64,000 nucleotides of DNA from JAXLXE01 sp046328115. Its GTDB lineage: Bacteria > Chloroflexota > UBA6077 > JACCZL01. The position numbers were made by a program, and so were the translations under genes. Within the stretch, counting starts at the first letter, position 1. Every line of letters begins with the position of its first letter. Shown here piece after piece: positions 11,262 through 19,899 of this stretch. The DNA is taken from NCBI GenBank assembly GCA_046328115.1, contig JAXLXE010000002.1:372001-436000 (forward strand), written 5' to 3'. A model generated the notes under the pieces. That model ran no database searches, was not told the DNA's origin, and saw nothing but the letters and a program-made list of their open reading frames with translations.

Positions 11262-12347
11262 CTAGCGCGCCACCTGCGGGATCCGCGCACCGCCCGCCAG
11301 CTCCCACACCCGATCCACAAGCGCAGGTGAGGGCTCGCGCTCCTGGCGCTCAACCTCCTTGACCGCCTGGACCATCGCCCGGTGGGTCGGCGCCGACACT
11401 CCAGCTTCGTCGCCCTTGTCCGCCACCAATCCGTTGATGAAGTCGATCTCGGTCCGCCGTCCCTTCACGATGTCCTGGCCCGTCGACGGGCGCCCCTCCT
11501 CCGTCATCCGGTCCACACCCTTGAGCATCGCGGCCTCTACCTGCTGAAACGCCTCGCGGTCGCCTCGGGCCGCCGCTTCCAGGATCTCCGGCTCCTGACC
11601 ACGGATCTTCTCCAGCGTGAAGCCGAGCGCTCTTCCAACCGCCACCGCCTCGCCACCGAGCTGGATCGAGAGCCGCCTGGTCTCCGCGTTCAGCGTGGCA
11701 TCCTTGCCGCCCAGTCCGGTGATCGCCGAAACGCCGTTGCCACTCGCGTTCTGGACGAGCTTGGTCCAGCGCTCCCCCCACAGATTCGTCGTGGCCTTGG
11801 AGCTGTCGATCACCGTCAGCATCTCCGCGATCTGCTCCACTCGCGGCGTGATTCGCCCATGAACCTCACCGACCCGGAACACCGTGTAGCCGGGGCCACC
11901 CGGTTGCACCGTGCGCGTCACGTGGCCCGGCTTGTACGCATTCACGCTGATGCTGCTGGCGATGCAGCCCACCACGCGCCCCCAACCGACCACGCTCGCG
12001 ATGCGCTCCTCGTTGATGCTGTTCTGCAGCGACACGATGAAGGCGCCCGGCGCCAGATACTGGCTGATCATCTGTGTCGCCCACACGGTGTCGTACGACT
12101 TGGTGCACACGAACGCGATGTCCACCGGCCTCTTGAACAGGCTCTGCACCTCGTGCAGGTGGAGCGCCTTCGGATGGACCAGGTATTCACCCTGGGTCCC
12201 CTCCAGTTTCAGTCCATCTCGCTTGATTGCTTCGATGTGCTCCGGCCAGGGATCGATGAGTGTGACGTCGTGCCCGGACCTCGTCAGGTGTCCACCCACG
12301 TACCCGCCTACGGCGCCGGCACCCATGAACGCAATCCGCTTACCCAC
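11262..12347 (-). CDS. 2-dehydropantoate 2-reductase family protein
   Basis: ApbA/PanE-family NADPH-dependent ketoacid reductase, 361 residues. An N-terminal Rossmann nucleotide-binding motif GAGAVGG is at about 9-16, the CTKSYDT and VSLQNSINEE segments line the active site, and the helical C-terminal domain contains the catalytic Lys in ERWTKLVQNASGN. It is somewhat longer than E. coli PanE (303 residues). Many paralogues of this family act on other 2-keto acids, so pantothenate synthesis should not be assumed, and no pan genes are nearby. Its 3' end faces the DUF4105-like gene with 10 bases between stops. Confidence 0.88.
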   Translation of the reverse strand: MGKRIAFMGAGAVGGYVGGHLTRSGHDVTLIDPWPEHIEAIKRDGLKLEGTQGEYLVHPKALHLHEVQSLFKRPVDIAFVCTKSYDTVWATQMISQYLAPGAFIVSLQNSINEERIASVVGWGRVVGCIASSISVNAYKPGHVTRTVQPGGPGYTVFRVGEVHGRITPRVEQIAEMLTVIDSSKATTNLWGERWTKLVQNASGNGVSAITGLGGKDATLNAETRRLSIQLGGEAVAVGRALGFTLEKIRGQEPEILEAAARGDREAFQQVEAAMLKGVDRMTEEGRPSTGQDIVKGRRTEIDFINGLVADKGDEAGVSAPTHRAMVQAVKEVERQEREPSPALVDRVWELAGGARIPQVAR

Positions 12348-12390
12348 GCTGATTCCTCCCAGTGTTCATCCCAGTGCTCAGCGCCATGAG

Positions 12391-12687
12391 CTACGTCCCA
12401 AGCGCCGCGCGGCCTCGATCCGTGAGCGTGACAATCGCCCGTCGCGACCCGGCCAGTACACGAAGCTCGATCAATCCGTCGTCGAGGGCGTCCTCCCAGA
12501 CGCTCTGTCGAGGACACGAGCTCCGCCATGCGTCCATGGTCTCGTCGTACGTTCGCGCCTGGCCGCCAAGCCAGTTGAGGAAGTCACGCATAACGCCGAC
12601 GTAGGCCGTCGTTCGCACCGATGGGCTCCAATGCGGCTGCCCATCTTCATGCGTCCGGGATCCAGCTCCAGCAGTCGTGACACTCAT
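12391..12687 (-). CDS. Small conserved-looking hypothetical protein
   Basis: A 98-residue soluble protein. The core reads like a compact helical/winged-helix unit: FLNWLGGQARTYDETMDAW, then WEDALDDGLIEL, then a beta-rich LTDRGRAAL ending typical of winged-helix tails. No catalytic residues stand out. The first 30 residues may be untranslated, since a downstream in-frame ATG (MRDFLNW) is an alternative start. It lies between the reductase gene and an SRPBCC gene on the same strand. Function unknown. Confidence 0.6.
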   Translation of the reverse strand: MSVTTAGAGSRTHEDGQPHWSPSVRTTAYVGVMRDFLNWLGGQARTYDETMDAWRSSCPRQSVWEDALDDGLIELRVLAGSRRAIVTLTDRGRAALGT

Positions 12688-12718
12688 CGCGCACCCCAGC
12701 GCGTCATCCTACCACGGT

Positions 12719-13171
12719 TCACGCGATCGCCCCGGATTCCAGCACGATCTTCAACATCCGCAGGTCCTTCTGATTCGCGCGCCGCACCGCCATGGACATC
12801 AACGGCGCGACCAGGCGCGAGAATCCGGATGGCTCACCCCGATTACGGAGCGACATCCTGGTGGCGCCGCTACCTTCGGCCGTCCACTCGTAGGTGGTCT
12901 CCATCGGGAACGGGCCATCGGCCGTGCGCATCACCAGTCGGACACCCGGCGTATGCTCGACGACCTCGTACGTGTACGCGAGCCTCCGCCCCAGGAACCG
13001 AGCGACGAACGCAATCTGGGAGCCCAGGCGCACCGGCGGCGGCGACTTCCACTCAACTGACTTGATGTTCTGATACCACCGCGTCACGTTCGAGGGGTCG
13101 CCGGCGAACGCCGCGACAAGCTCCAACGGACGATCGATCACGATCTCGGTCCTGACGTCAACGGAAGCCAT
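12719..13171 (-). CDS. SRPBCC (START/polyketide cyclase-like) family protein
   Basis: A 150-residue helix-grip-fold protein. The pattern VDVRTEIVIDRPLELVAAF at the start, DPSNVTRWYQNIKSV, and later TYEWTAEGSGATRMSLRNRG is typical of SRPBCC proteins with a hydrophobic ligand cavity. The frame is open to 13258, but the ATG at 13171 starts the recognisable fold. Upstream codons overlap the intergenic space beside the DppC-like permease. Ligand unknown. Confidence 0.85.
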   Translation of the reverse strand: MASVDVRTEIVIDRPLELVAAFAGDPSNVTRWYQNIKSVEWKSPPPVRLGSQIAFVARFLGRRLAYTYEVVEHTPGVRLVMRTADGPFPMETTYEWTAEGSGATRMSLRNRGEPSGFSRLVAPLMSMAVRRANQKDLRMLKIVLESGAIA

Positions 13172-13199
13172 GATGCGTCTTCCCTCCCCGGCATCGCCG

Positions 13200-14096
13200 T
13201 CAACCGGTGGCAGCAGCAGCCCGCGAACGCCGCGGGTCGATAGCGTCCTGCAACGCATCCGCGAAGTAGCTGAGTCCGATCACCGTCAGCGTGATGGCCA
13301 GACCAGGAAAAAACGGGTACGTCCAGGACCTGGTGATGTAGGTCTGCGCCGTCCCCAGCATGTTACCCCAGGTCGGCGCTGGCAACGGGGCGCCTAGTCC
13401 CAGGAATCCCAGCGTAGCCTCAACCAGGATAGCCTCGGGCGCCGCGATGGCCATCTGGACGATGAGCGGGGCCACGCAGTTGGGCATGATGTGGCGTGTC
13501 ATCACCCGCCAGTCCGAACATCCCAGCGCACGCGCCGCCTCCACGTAGTCAGCGTTCCGCGCGCCAACGGTGATGGCTCGCACGAGCCTGGACGCCACGG
13601 GCATGTTGATGATGGCGATCGCCAGCACCCCACTGACCTGACCGGGGCCAAGCACGGTCACGATGCCAATGGCCAGAAAAATCGCCGGAAACGCCAGGAG
13701 CGTGTCCCAGAGCCGCCCGATCAGCCCGTCCAGCCACCCACCGAAGTACCCCGCCGCCAGCCCGGTCAGGCTCCCCACCAACCCCGCGATCGCTACCGCC
13801 AGCACGCCGGCCTGCACGGCGGACCACGAGGCCGTGACGATTCGGCTCAGGATGTCCCGCCCCAGCTCATCCGCCCCCAGCGCGTAGGCGGCGGAAGGCG
13901 GCGCAAGCTGGTCCGCCACGTGCACCTCGTTGGGATCGTACGGTACGAACCGCGGGCCAATCAGCGCCACCAGCAGGAGACAGACGATGAACGCGCTCCC
14001 CAGCATTCCCTTGCGCGTCCGCAACAGCGATCGGACCGTGCGCACCACGACCGACGCGCCGACGGACCCGGTCGCGTCGCTCGTCCCAACCGCCAC
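13200..14096 (-). CDS. ABC transporter permease, DppC/OppC type
   Basis: Inner-membrane subunit of an oligopeptide/nickel-type (PepT) importer. The N-terminal OppC segment and first membrane helix (MLGSAFIVCLLLVALIGP) are followed by YALGADELGRDILSR, characteristic of DppC proteins, five more helices, and the EAA loop EAARALGCSDWRVMTRHIMP that contacts the ATPase. The GTG at 14096 gives 298 residues. A TTG at 14117 overlapping the upstream stop (TTGA) is an equally plausible coupled start. The open frame to 14591 is mostly antisense-like overlap with the DppB gene. No ATPase genes (DppD/DppF type) are adjacent. Confidence 0.93.
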   Translation of the reverse strand: MAVGTSDATGSVGASVVVRTVRSLLRTRKGMLGSAFIVCLLLVALIGPRFVPYDPNEVHVADQLAPPSAAYALGADELGRDILSRIVTASWSAVQAGVLAVAIAGLVGSLTGLAAGYFGGWLDGLIGRLWDTLLAFPAIFLAIGIVTVLGPGQVSGVLAIAIINMPVASRLVRAITVGARNADYVEAARALGCSDWRVMTRHIMPNCVAPLIVQMAIAAPEAILVEATLGFLGLGAPLPAPTWGNMLGTAQTYITRSWTYPFFPGLAITLTVIGLSYFADALQDAIDPRRSRAAAATG

Positions 14097-14113
14097 AGCC
14101 TCGCTGCCCAGGC

Positions 14114-15070
14114 TCAACCGCGCCCTCGCTCCATCTTCACACGTGGGTCCAGGTACGCGTACGACAGGTCTACGACTATGTTCGTCACCAGGAAGATGAC
14201 CACCACCAGCATGAGTGTGGCCTGGACAACCGGGTAGTCGCGATTCGCGATCGAGTTGATCACCAGGCGGCCAATACCCGGGTAGGCGAATACCGACTCC
14301 GTGACAACCGCGCCACCCAGCAGCCGACCAAACTGGATGCCCACGATCGTGACCACCGGGATCAGCGCGTTCCGCAGCGCATGACGCGCCACAACGGCCC
14401 ACTCCGCCAGGCCCTTGGCCCTCGCGGTCCGAACGTAGTCTGTGCTGAGCACATCGATCATGGCCGACCGAACGTACCGCGAGAACACGGACGAGTTGGA
14501 CACCGCGATCGTGATGATCGGCAGGATCAGGAAATGGAGCCGCTCGTACAACGGCCACGAAGGCTCGCCGATCCCAGACGCCGGCAGCCACTGGAGCTGA
14601 ACGCTAAACACCATGATCAGGAGCAGCGCCAGCCAGAACGCGGGCGTTGCCAGTCCCAGCGAATTCAGGGTGGTGATCGCCGTGTCCGCCCTCCTCCCCG
14701 AGTTCAGCGCGGCAAAGATCCCCAGCGGGAACCCCACCAGGATCGCCACGCCGAGCGAGATCAGCGCCAACCGCAGCGTGTTCGGCACCGCGTCAGCGAT
14801 CAGCGATGCCACCGGCCGCCGACTTGCCTGCGAGACGCCCAGGTTGAGCGAGACCACGTCCGTCAGCCATATCCCGTAACGGACGGGCAGTGAACGGTTG
14901 AGCCCCAGCCGCTCCCGCTCCACCGCGATCTCCTCTGGCGTAGCCTGACTACCCAGCATCATCCGGGCGGGATCGCCCGGCGCCAGCGCGATGATCGCGA
15001 AGACGAGAACGGACGCCAGAAACAGCGTGGGAATCAGCAGCAGCAGCCGCCGTGCGAGATAGCGCTGCAA
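14114..15070 (-). CDS. ABC transporter permease, DppB/OppB type
   Basis: Partner permease of 318 residues. Begins MQRYLARRLLLLIPTLF with the usual first helix, then the LAPGDPAR motif of DppB proteins. Six membrane segments are predicted and the EAA loop reads DYVRTARAKGLAEWAVVARHA. It lies between the binding-protein gene (59 bases upstream, with a hairpin between) and the DppC-like gene, which starts at its stop codon. Confidence 0.94.
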   Translation of the reverse strand: MQRYLARRLLLLIPTLFLASVLVFAIIALAPGDPARMMLGSQATPEEIAVERERLGLNRSLPVRYGIWLTDVVSLNLGVSQASRRPVASLIADAVPNTLRLALISLGVAILVGFPLGIFAALNSGRRADTAITTLNSLGLATPAFWLALLLIMVFSVQLQWLPASGIGEPSWPLYERLHFLILPIITIAVSNSSVFSRYVRSAMIDVLSTDYVRTARAKGLAEWAVVARHALRNALIPVVTIVGIQFGRLLGGAVVTESVFAYPGIGRLVINSIANRDYPVVQATLMLVVVIFLVTNIVVDLSYAYLDPRVKMERGRG

Positions 15071-15091
15071 TGTAGCTCCTGGCCGCGGATA

Positions 15092-15124
15092 CCGGGGGCG
15101 CCAGGCGGCGCCTGCCGCCCCCGG
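15092..15124 (-). terminator. GC-rich hairpin between binding-protein and permease genes
   Basis: Outer stem CCGGGGGCG / CGCCCCCGG with an inner AGGC/GCCT stem. It lies directly after the stop of the peptide-binding protein gene and before the DppB-like gene. No T-run follows, so it may be a partial terminator or an mRNA 3'-end stabiliser favouring the binding protein. Confidence 0.6.
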
Positions 15125-15128
15125 CCGC

Positions 15129-16820
15129 CTATTTCTGGATGGAGGCCCCGGCCAAGGCCATGTTGCCGCTGAGGTCGTAGGTGACGCCGGTGACGGACTT
15201 GTTGAAAGCCCAGATGCGCGGATCCGTGGCCAGGTAGATCAGATTTGCGTCGAACACCATGATCTCGTTGGCCTTCTGGTAGATCGTCTTGCGCTTGGCC
15301 GGATCCGGCTCCACCGCGCCGTCCGCGATCAGCTTCTCCAGCTCCGCGTTGCGGTAGCCAAAGATGTTCCGCTCATTCCCACGGAAGTTGGCCTGCGTGT
15401 TGAACAGGATCGCCGGATCGCGCGTGGTGCGCGCGTTGAGCCACGGGATGAAGTCCATGCCCTGCATCTTCCCATCGCCACCCACGTCGTAGTACTTCGC
15501 GATCTCCACTTCGGTGACGTTCAGTTTCACACCGATCTTGGCAAGGTCTGCCTGCCACAGCAGCACGAACAGCTTCATCTGCGGCCACCGCGGCGTCACC
15601 ACGGTGGACAGCTCCAGCCCCTTCGCGCCGGCGGACTCCAGCATTTTCGCCGCCTTGTCCAGGTCAAACGCGTACGCGTTGACCAGGTCCTCTCGGTACG
15701 CCATCGAGTTGGGGTTGTAGAAAGGCGAAGAGATGGGACGGGACACCCCGAAGAAGGCGGTCTTGGCCATCTCCGCTCGATTCAGCGAGTACGCCAGCGC
15801 CTGGCGCACCTCCTTCTTATCCAGCGGCGGCTTTGACACATTGACCATGATGTCGAAGATGCTGCCGGTGTTCTCGTTCACCTCGAGCGTGACCTGAGGG
15901 TTCGCCTTCAGCGCCGCAACATCCGCGGCGCTGGTGACCTGGATTCCATCTACGCCTCCGGACTGGAGGTTGGGAATCAACGTCTCCGCCTTCTCCAGCC
16001 GCTTGAACATCATCTCATCGATGACCGGTTGGTCCTTCACGAAGTAGTCCGGGTTCTTGGGCAGTCGTGCAAACTGGCCAGGTTGCCACTCCGCCAGCTT
16101 GAACGCGCCCGTCCCGATGGGCGGCTTCTTGGTGAACGCGGGATCGGCCGGATCGTCGATCCTGACGGCGTACCAGTAGTCCAGAATGTCGGTGATGAAC
16201 GGCACCGGCGTCCCGAACGAGAACTCCACGGTGTACTTGTCCGCCGCCTTCACCTCCTTCACGGGCGCCACCAGCCCCTGGTGCTTCTTGACCGCGGCGT
16301 CCTTCAGGAGCGCCTCGTCCTTCGTGTAGCCAAACATCTTCACGTAGTCTTCGGCCACCAGCTCCCGGCCGTCGTGCCACTTGACGCCCTGCTTGATCTT
16401 GGCCTTGAAGGACAGTCCGTCCTTGGCCATCTCCCAGGACTCAGCCAGATCCCCTTCTTCTTTGCCAGCCCCGTCCTTCCGGATCAGTCGGTTGAACACC
16501 TGGTTGTAGATACCCTGATTCGGCGGGGTGACAGACCATGGGCTGAAGTGCGTGAAGTCCGCCGCTTCCGCGTAGTTCAGCGTGCCCCCGCGCTTCGCCG
16601 CGGCCGCCGGCTTGGCGGCCTCAGACGGCTTAGCGGCCTCCGCGGGCTTCGCAGCTTCCACGGGCTTGGCCGCCGGCGCCTGGCTGGGCGCGCTCGCGGC
16701 CGGCTTCGAAGCAGGCGACGACGGCTGACATGCCGAAAGCAGCGCCGCCGCGCCAGCTAGCAACCCGCTGCCGATCAGGGCTCGTCGGCTCAGGCGGGAG
16801 ATCCGAGGCATTCCGGACAT
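15129..16820 (-). CDS. ABC transporter substrate-binding lipoprotein, peptide/nickel type
   Basis: SBP family 5 lipoprotein, 563 residues. The ATG at 16820 has a GGAGG ribosome site 9 bases upstream. The N-terminus carries a twin-arginine stretch (SRRALIGSG) and a lipobox LLSAC with Cys31 as the lipidated residue. It is followed by a low-complexity Ala/Lys/Pro/Glu spacer (KPAEAAKPSEAAKP), then the binding fold starting RGGTLNYAEAADF. First gene of a three-gene importer with the two permeases downstream. Ligand likely an oligopeptide or similar, but family 5 proteins also bind sugars and metals. Confidence 0.95.
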   Translation of the reverse strand: MSGMPRISRLSRRALIGSGLLAGAAALLSACQPSSPASKPAASAPSQAPAAKPVEAAKPAEAAKPSEAAKPAAAAKRGGTLNYAEAADFTHFSPWSVTPPNQGIYNQVFNRLIRKDGAGKEEGDLAESWEMAKDGLSFKAKIKQGVKWHDGRELVAEDYVKMFGYTKDEALLKDAAVKKHQGLVAPVKEVKAADKYTVEFSFGTPVPFITDILDYWYAVRIDDPADPAFTKKPPIGTGAFKLAEWQPGQFARLPKNPDYFVKDQPVIDEMMFKRLEKAETLIPNLQSGGVDGIQVTSAADVAALKANPQVTLEVNENTGSIFDIMVNVSKPPLDKKEVRQALAYSLNRAEMAKTAFFGVSRPISSPFYNPNSMAYREDLVNAYAFDLDKAAKMLESAGAKGLELSTVVTPRWPQMKLFVLLWQADLAKIGVKLNVTEVEIAKYYDVGGDGKMQGMDFIPWLNARTTRDPAILFNTQANFRGNERNIFGYRNAELEKLIADGAVEPDPAKRKTIYQKANEIMVFDANLIYLATDPRIWAFNKSVTGVTYDLSGNMALAGASIQK

Positions 16821-16933
16821 GACTACGCCTCCGTGTGCAATTCCGCGGTCAATCACTGCGCCGCGACCATGTGCGTCATAGTAGGCCCAGCGGAGCATCC
16901 GCGTCATCCGGGCCGCCCTGGCATACTCGGGCC

Positions 16934-17908
16934 ATGGCTTCCCCGTTCGACGCCACGACCAAGCGCCTGTTCGACGAAGACCCCGCCGCGTGGCTACGCT
17001 ACCTGGGCATCCCGGTCGCGCATCCGGTCTCAGTGCAAGACTCAGATCTGTCAACGGTGCGAATCCTCGCGGACAAGGTGGTCCGCGTGCAGTCCGATCC
17101 CCCGCTGCTCGTGCAGATCGAGCTCCAGTCGACGTACGACCCCACGCTGCCGGCGCGCATGTTCCAGTACGCGGCGGGCCTGTTCAACCGCGAGCGCGAC
17201 GCCCAGGTCGACGTGGTGAGCGTGGCGCTGCTCCTGGCACCACGCGCTGACGGACCGCAGATGACCGGTGCGTTCGAGCGGTCGAACCCCATCACCGGTC
17301 GATATCTCACGTTTCAGTCGCTAATCGTCCGCGCCTGGCAGCGGCCGGTGGAGCCACTCCTGCATGGTGAAATCGCCACCCTGCCCCTTGCCCCGCTCGC
17401 AAACATCGAGCCGTCACAGCTCACGGATCTGCTCAGGACCATGGCGCGCCGGTTCGAGCAAGAGCCCATCGATCGTGCGACAGCGCTGTGGAACGAGACT
17501 GTTATCCTAATGGGGTCGCGCTTCGACGCCGACCTGATCGTGCGTGTACTGGAGGGCGTGGGTATGTTGGACAAGATCGCACGCGAGTCGTCGCTGGTTC
17601 GACTCTGGCTAGACGAGGGCCGCCAGGAAGGCCACCAGGAAGGCCGACGGGAGGGCCGCCAGGAGGGGCGATCAGAAGGCGTCACCGAAGGACGGCGAAT
17701 CGAGGCGCGCGATCTGGTCCTGCGCATGGGCACCCGCCGCTGGGGGCCTCCCCCGCATGCCTCGCGTCAGTACATCGAGTCGATCTCCGAGTTGGGGCAC
17801 CTCGAGAGCCTGGCAGACCGCATGCTCGATGCCCGTTCCTGGGACGATCTCGTCACCGGTTACCCGGGCGATGGACAATCACCTGGTTCACGCTCGGCCG
17901 ACCAGTAG
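16934..17908 (+). CDS. Rpn-family recombination-promoting nuclease / DUF4351-like protein
   Basis: A 324-residue protein with an N-terminal PD-(D/E)XK-like nuclease region: the pattern LLVQIELQST (Glu63, Gln65) matches the E-x-Q catalytic strand of Rpn/PDDEXK transposase-like proteins. Residues near 225-260 are a charged run of EGRQEG-type repeats, and a C-terminal helical domain resembles DUF4351. Family knowledge: Rpn proteins promote RecA-independent recombination and often vary by repeat number. The ATG at 16934 is chosen because upstream codons overlap the divergent binding-protein promoter. Solitary gene, convergent with and overlapping the YjbR-like gene by 21 bases. Confidence 0.82.
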   Translation: MASPFDATTKRLFDEDPAAWLRYLGIPVAHPVSVQDSDLSTVRILADKVVRVQSDPPLLVQIELQSTYDPTLPARMFQYAAGLFNRERDAQVDVVSVALLLAPRADGPQMTGAFERSNPITGRYLTFQSLIVRAWQRPVEPLLHGEIATLPLAPLANIEPSQLTDLLRTMARRFEQEPIDRATALWNETVILMGSRFDADLIVRVLEGVGMLDKIARESSLVRLWLDEGRQEGHQEGRREGRQEGRSEGVTEGRRIEARDLVLRMGTRRWGPPPHASRQYIESISELGHLESLADRMLDARSWDDLVTGYPGDGQSPGSRSADQ

Positions 17909-18217
17909 CCGCTTCGGCGCACGGCGGCCCCAGGACGATTCCAGCAGCTCGAATACCAGTCCCTCGTCCGCGTGGGCCAGCCACACGCGGACACCGACTA
18001 CCCGACGGCCCCACCAGAGCACCTCACACGCATTCGGGAAGCTGTCGCTCACGGCGCGCGCCTCCAGCTCACCAACAAAAATGCGCACTTCGCCTCCACA
18101 CGGCGGCGCGGTCGCCACGATCTTCCCGTTCACACGGAACGACGTGAGCGCAAAGTGCGGACTCTCCACCGTCTCCGGCTGCGCCAGGCACCACGCTCGT
18201 ACGGCGCTGAGGTCCAT
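17888..18217 (-). CDS. MmcQ/YjbR family protein
   Basis: A 109-residue small protein of the MmcQ/YjbR-like family, recognisable by the N-terminal VRAWCLAQPETVESPHF and the RVNGKIVA strand. The fold resembles a double-wing DNA-binding motif, but a role in DNA binding is not established. It is followed after 8 bases by a DUF1801-like gene on the same strand. Both are cytosolic accessory proteins of unclear role. Confidence 0.85.
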   Translation of the reverse strand: MDLSAVRAWCLAQPETVESPHFALTSFRVNGKIVATAPPCGGEVRIFVGELEARAVSDSFPNACEVLWWGRRVVGVRVWLAHADEGLVFELLESSWGRRAPKRLLVGRA

Positions 18218-18225
18218 CGATCAGG

Positions 18226-18645
18226 TCACCCGGGGTGGCTCGCTCGCATGTGCGCCACGGAAGCGTTGACCAGGTCCCGCAGCACCTCGACGTCCACGTC
18301 CGCCAGCCGCTTCACGTAGAGACACGCCTTGCCGGTCGTGAACTTGCCCAGTCGAGCCAGCAACCCCTCGTACTCATCGAAGCCCGACATGATGTAGAGG
18401 CTCAACGCCTGTTTCCGCGGCGAGAACCCGGCCAGCGGCCAGTCACCTGTCCGCCCGCTCGCGTAGCGGTACGTGTACGTACCGAATCCAACGATGTTGG
18501 TCCCCCACATCCGTGGTGGCTCGCCCGTAGCGTCGGACATCATCTCCGCGATCACGCGGCAGTCCTCGCGCGACTGACCGGCGCACGCCCCATCCAGAAA
18601 CGCGTCCACGGACGCATCATTCACCTGCGTCTTTGGCTCAGCCAT
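18226..18645 (-). CDS. DUF1801 domain-containing protein
   Basis: A 139-residue YdhG-like protein. Recognised by VDAFLDG, then MMSDATGEPPRMWGTNIVGFG and the basic strand FSPRKQALSLYI, with the closing GKACLYVKRLADVD. The ATG at 18645 (MAEPKTQ) sits directly after a GAGGAAGG tract. The open frame continues upstream without family resemblance. Function unknown. Confidence 0.85.
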   Translation of the reverse strand: MAEPKTQVNDASVDAFLDGACAGQSREDCRVIAEMMSDATGEPPRMWGTNIVGFGTYTYRYASGRTGDWPLAGFSPRKQALSLYIMSGFDEYEGLLARLGKFTTGKACLYVKRLADVDVEVLRDLVNASVAHMRASHPG

Positions 18646-18760
18646 CCTTCCTCGCTCCATCCGCGCTCGCCTCTCGACGCCGCGTCGCGGGGAACATACC
18701 ATGTGATCCGGCCACTACGACTAGCGAATTGGGAGCGATGAATCCCTTGGAGACGACACC

Positions 18761-19876
18761 GTGAAGATCACCAGCATCAAGACATTTCACGTCGACACGT
18801 GCCTCCTCGTTCGCGTCTACACCGACGCCGGCATTGTGGGCACCGGCGAATCTGGCCTTTGGGCCCACCAGGACATGGTGCGCCAGGCGATCGAGGAGCT
18901 CAGCGAATACTACGTCGGGAAGGACGCCGGCCGGATCGAGCACCACTATCAGGTGGTGTCCAGAAACACCCATTTCATGGGCTCCGTGCTCAGCGCCGCC
19001 ATGAGCGCCATCGACGTGGCGCTGTGGGACATCCTGGGCAAGTCACTGGACAAACCCGTCCACCAGCTCCTCGGCGGCAAGGTGCGCGACCGTGTGAAGG
19101 TCTTCGGCAACGTCCAGGGCAGAACGTACGACGAGCGAGCCAAGCAGGCCAGGGACTACGTTGACCAGGGCTACGTCTCGCTCCGCACCATCCCCTACTT
19201 CCCCGGCTTCGAGCAGAAGCCGGCCAGCCAGGTCGTCGCGGAGGCAGTCGGCATCGTAAAGGCGATCCGCGAGGCCATCGGATACGAGATCGACCTGGGG
19301 ATCGAAGTCCACCGGAGCCTTGCCCGCAACGAAGTAGTCGTGCTGGGCAATGAGCTCGCGCCCTACCGCATCCTGTACCTGGAAGACCCGCTCATGCCGG
19401 AGAGTACCGATTCGCTCCGATACGTCGCGGCGCACATGAACATCCCGCTGGCCGCCGGCGAGCGCTCCTACAACCTCTACCAGTTCAAGGAGATCATCGA
19501 TACCGGCGCCGTGAGCCTGGTCAGACCGGACATCTCTCTCGTCGGCGGCTTTACCCAGGCAAAGAAGATCGCGGGGCTAGCGGAGTCCGCCCTGGTCGGA
19601 ATATTCCCCCACCTCATGGGCAGCCCCATCAACATCTCTAGCTACACTCAGTTCGCGGCCAGCGTGCCCAACTTCGTCCTCATGGAAAGCTGGCTGCCCG
19701 CGGACGAGTTCAATGAAATCCTTGAGAACCCCCCAAAGCGCGAGGGCGGTTACATCGTCGTCCCAGATCGCCCGGGCATCGGCGTTGAGCTACGCGAGGA
19801 CAAGCTGGCCAAATTTCCGCGGCGCCCCCGCCCGGTCAGCGGGCACTTCCGCGAAGACGGCTCGGTCGCGCACTAG
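18761..19876 (+). CDS. Galactonate/mannonate dehydratase-like enolase-superfamily enzyme
   Basis: A 371-residue acid-sugar dehydratase-like enzyme. The residues that place it in the galactonate dehydratase branch are Glu182-Val-His184 (replacing the usual D-x-H), metal ligands Glu208 (LEDP) and Glu234 (AGER), Asp257 (RPDIS), His284 (FPHL) and Glu309. The KxK motif is absent (LRTIPYF), as in this branch. The first metal ligand being Glu instead of Asp is unusual. GTG start with no close competitor. Followed after 23 bases by an SDR gene, then an MDMPI-like gene and a lactonase, suggesting an oxidative sugar-acid pathway (inference). Confidence 0.88.
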   Translation: MKITSIKTFHVDTCLLVRVYTDAGIVGTGESGLWAHQDMVRQAIEELSEYYVGKDAGRIEHHYQVVSRNTHFMGSVLSAAMSAIDVALWDILGKSLDKPVHQLLGGKVRDRVKVFGNVQGRTYDERAKQARDYVDQGYVSLRTIPYFPGFEQKPASQVVAEAVGIVKAIREAIGYEIDLGIEVHRSLARNEVVVLGNELAPYRILYLEDPLMPESTDSLRYVAAHMNIPLAAGERSYNLYQFKEIIDTGAVSLVRPDISLVGGFTQAKKIAGLAESALVGIFPHLMGSPINISSYTQFAASVPNFVLMESWLPADEFNEILENPPKREGGYIVVPDRPGIGVELREDKLAKFPRRPRPVSGHFREDGSVAH

Positions 19877-19899
19877 CAGGACACCAGACGGAGCAGACA

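Noticed and set aside
16934..17908. Transposase of an insertion sequence
   Set aside because: The Rpn/DUF4351-like protein has transposase ancestry, but no terminal inverted repeats or target duplication were seen around it.
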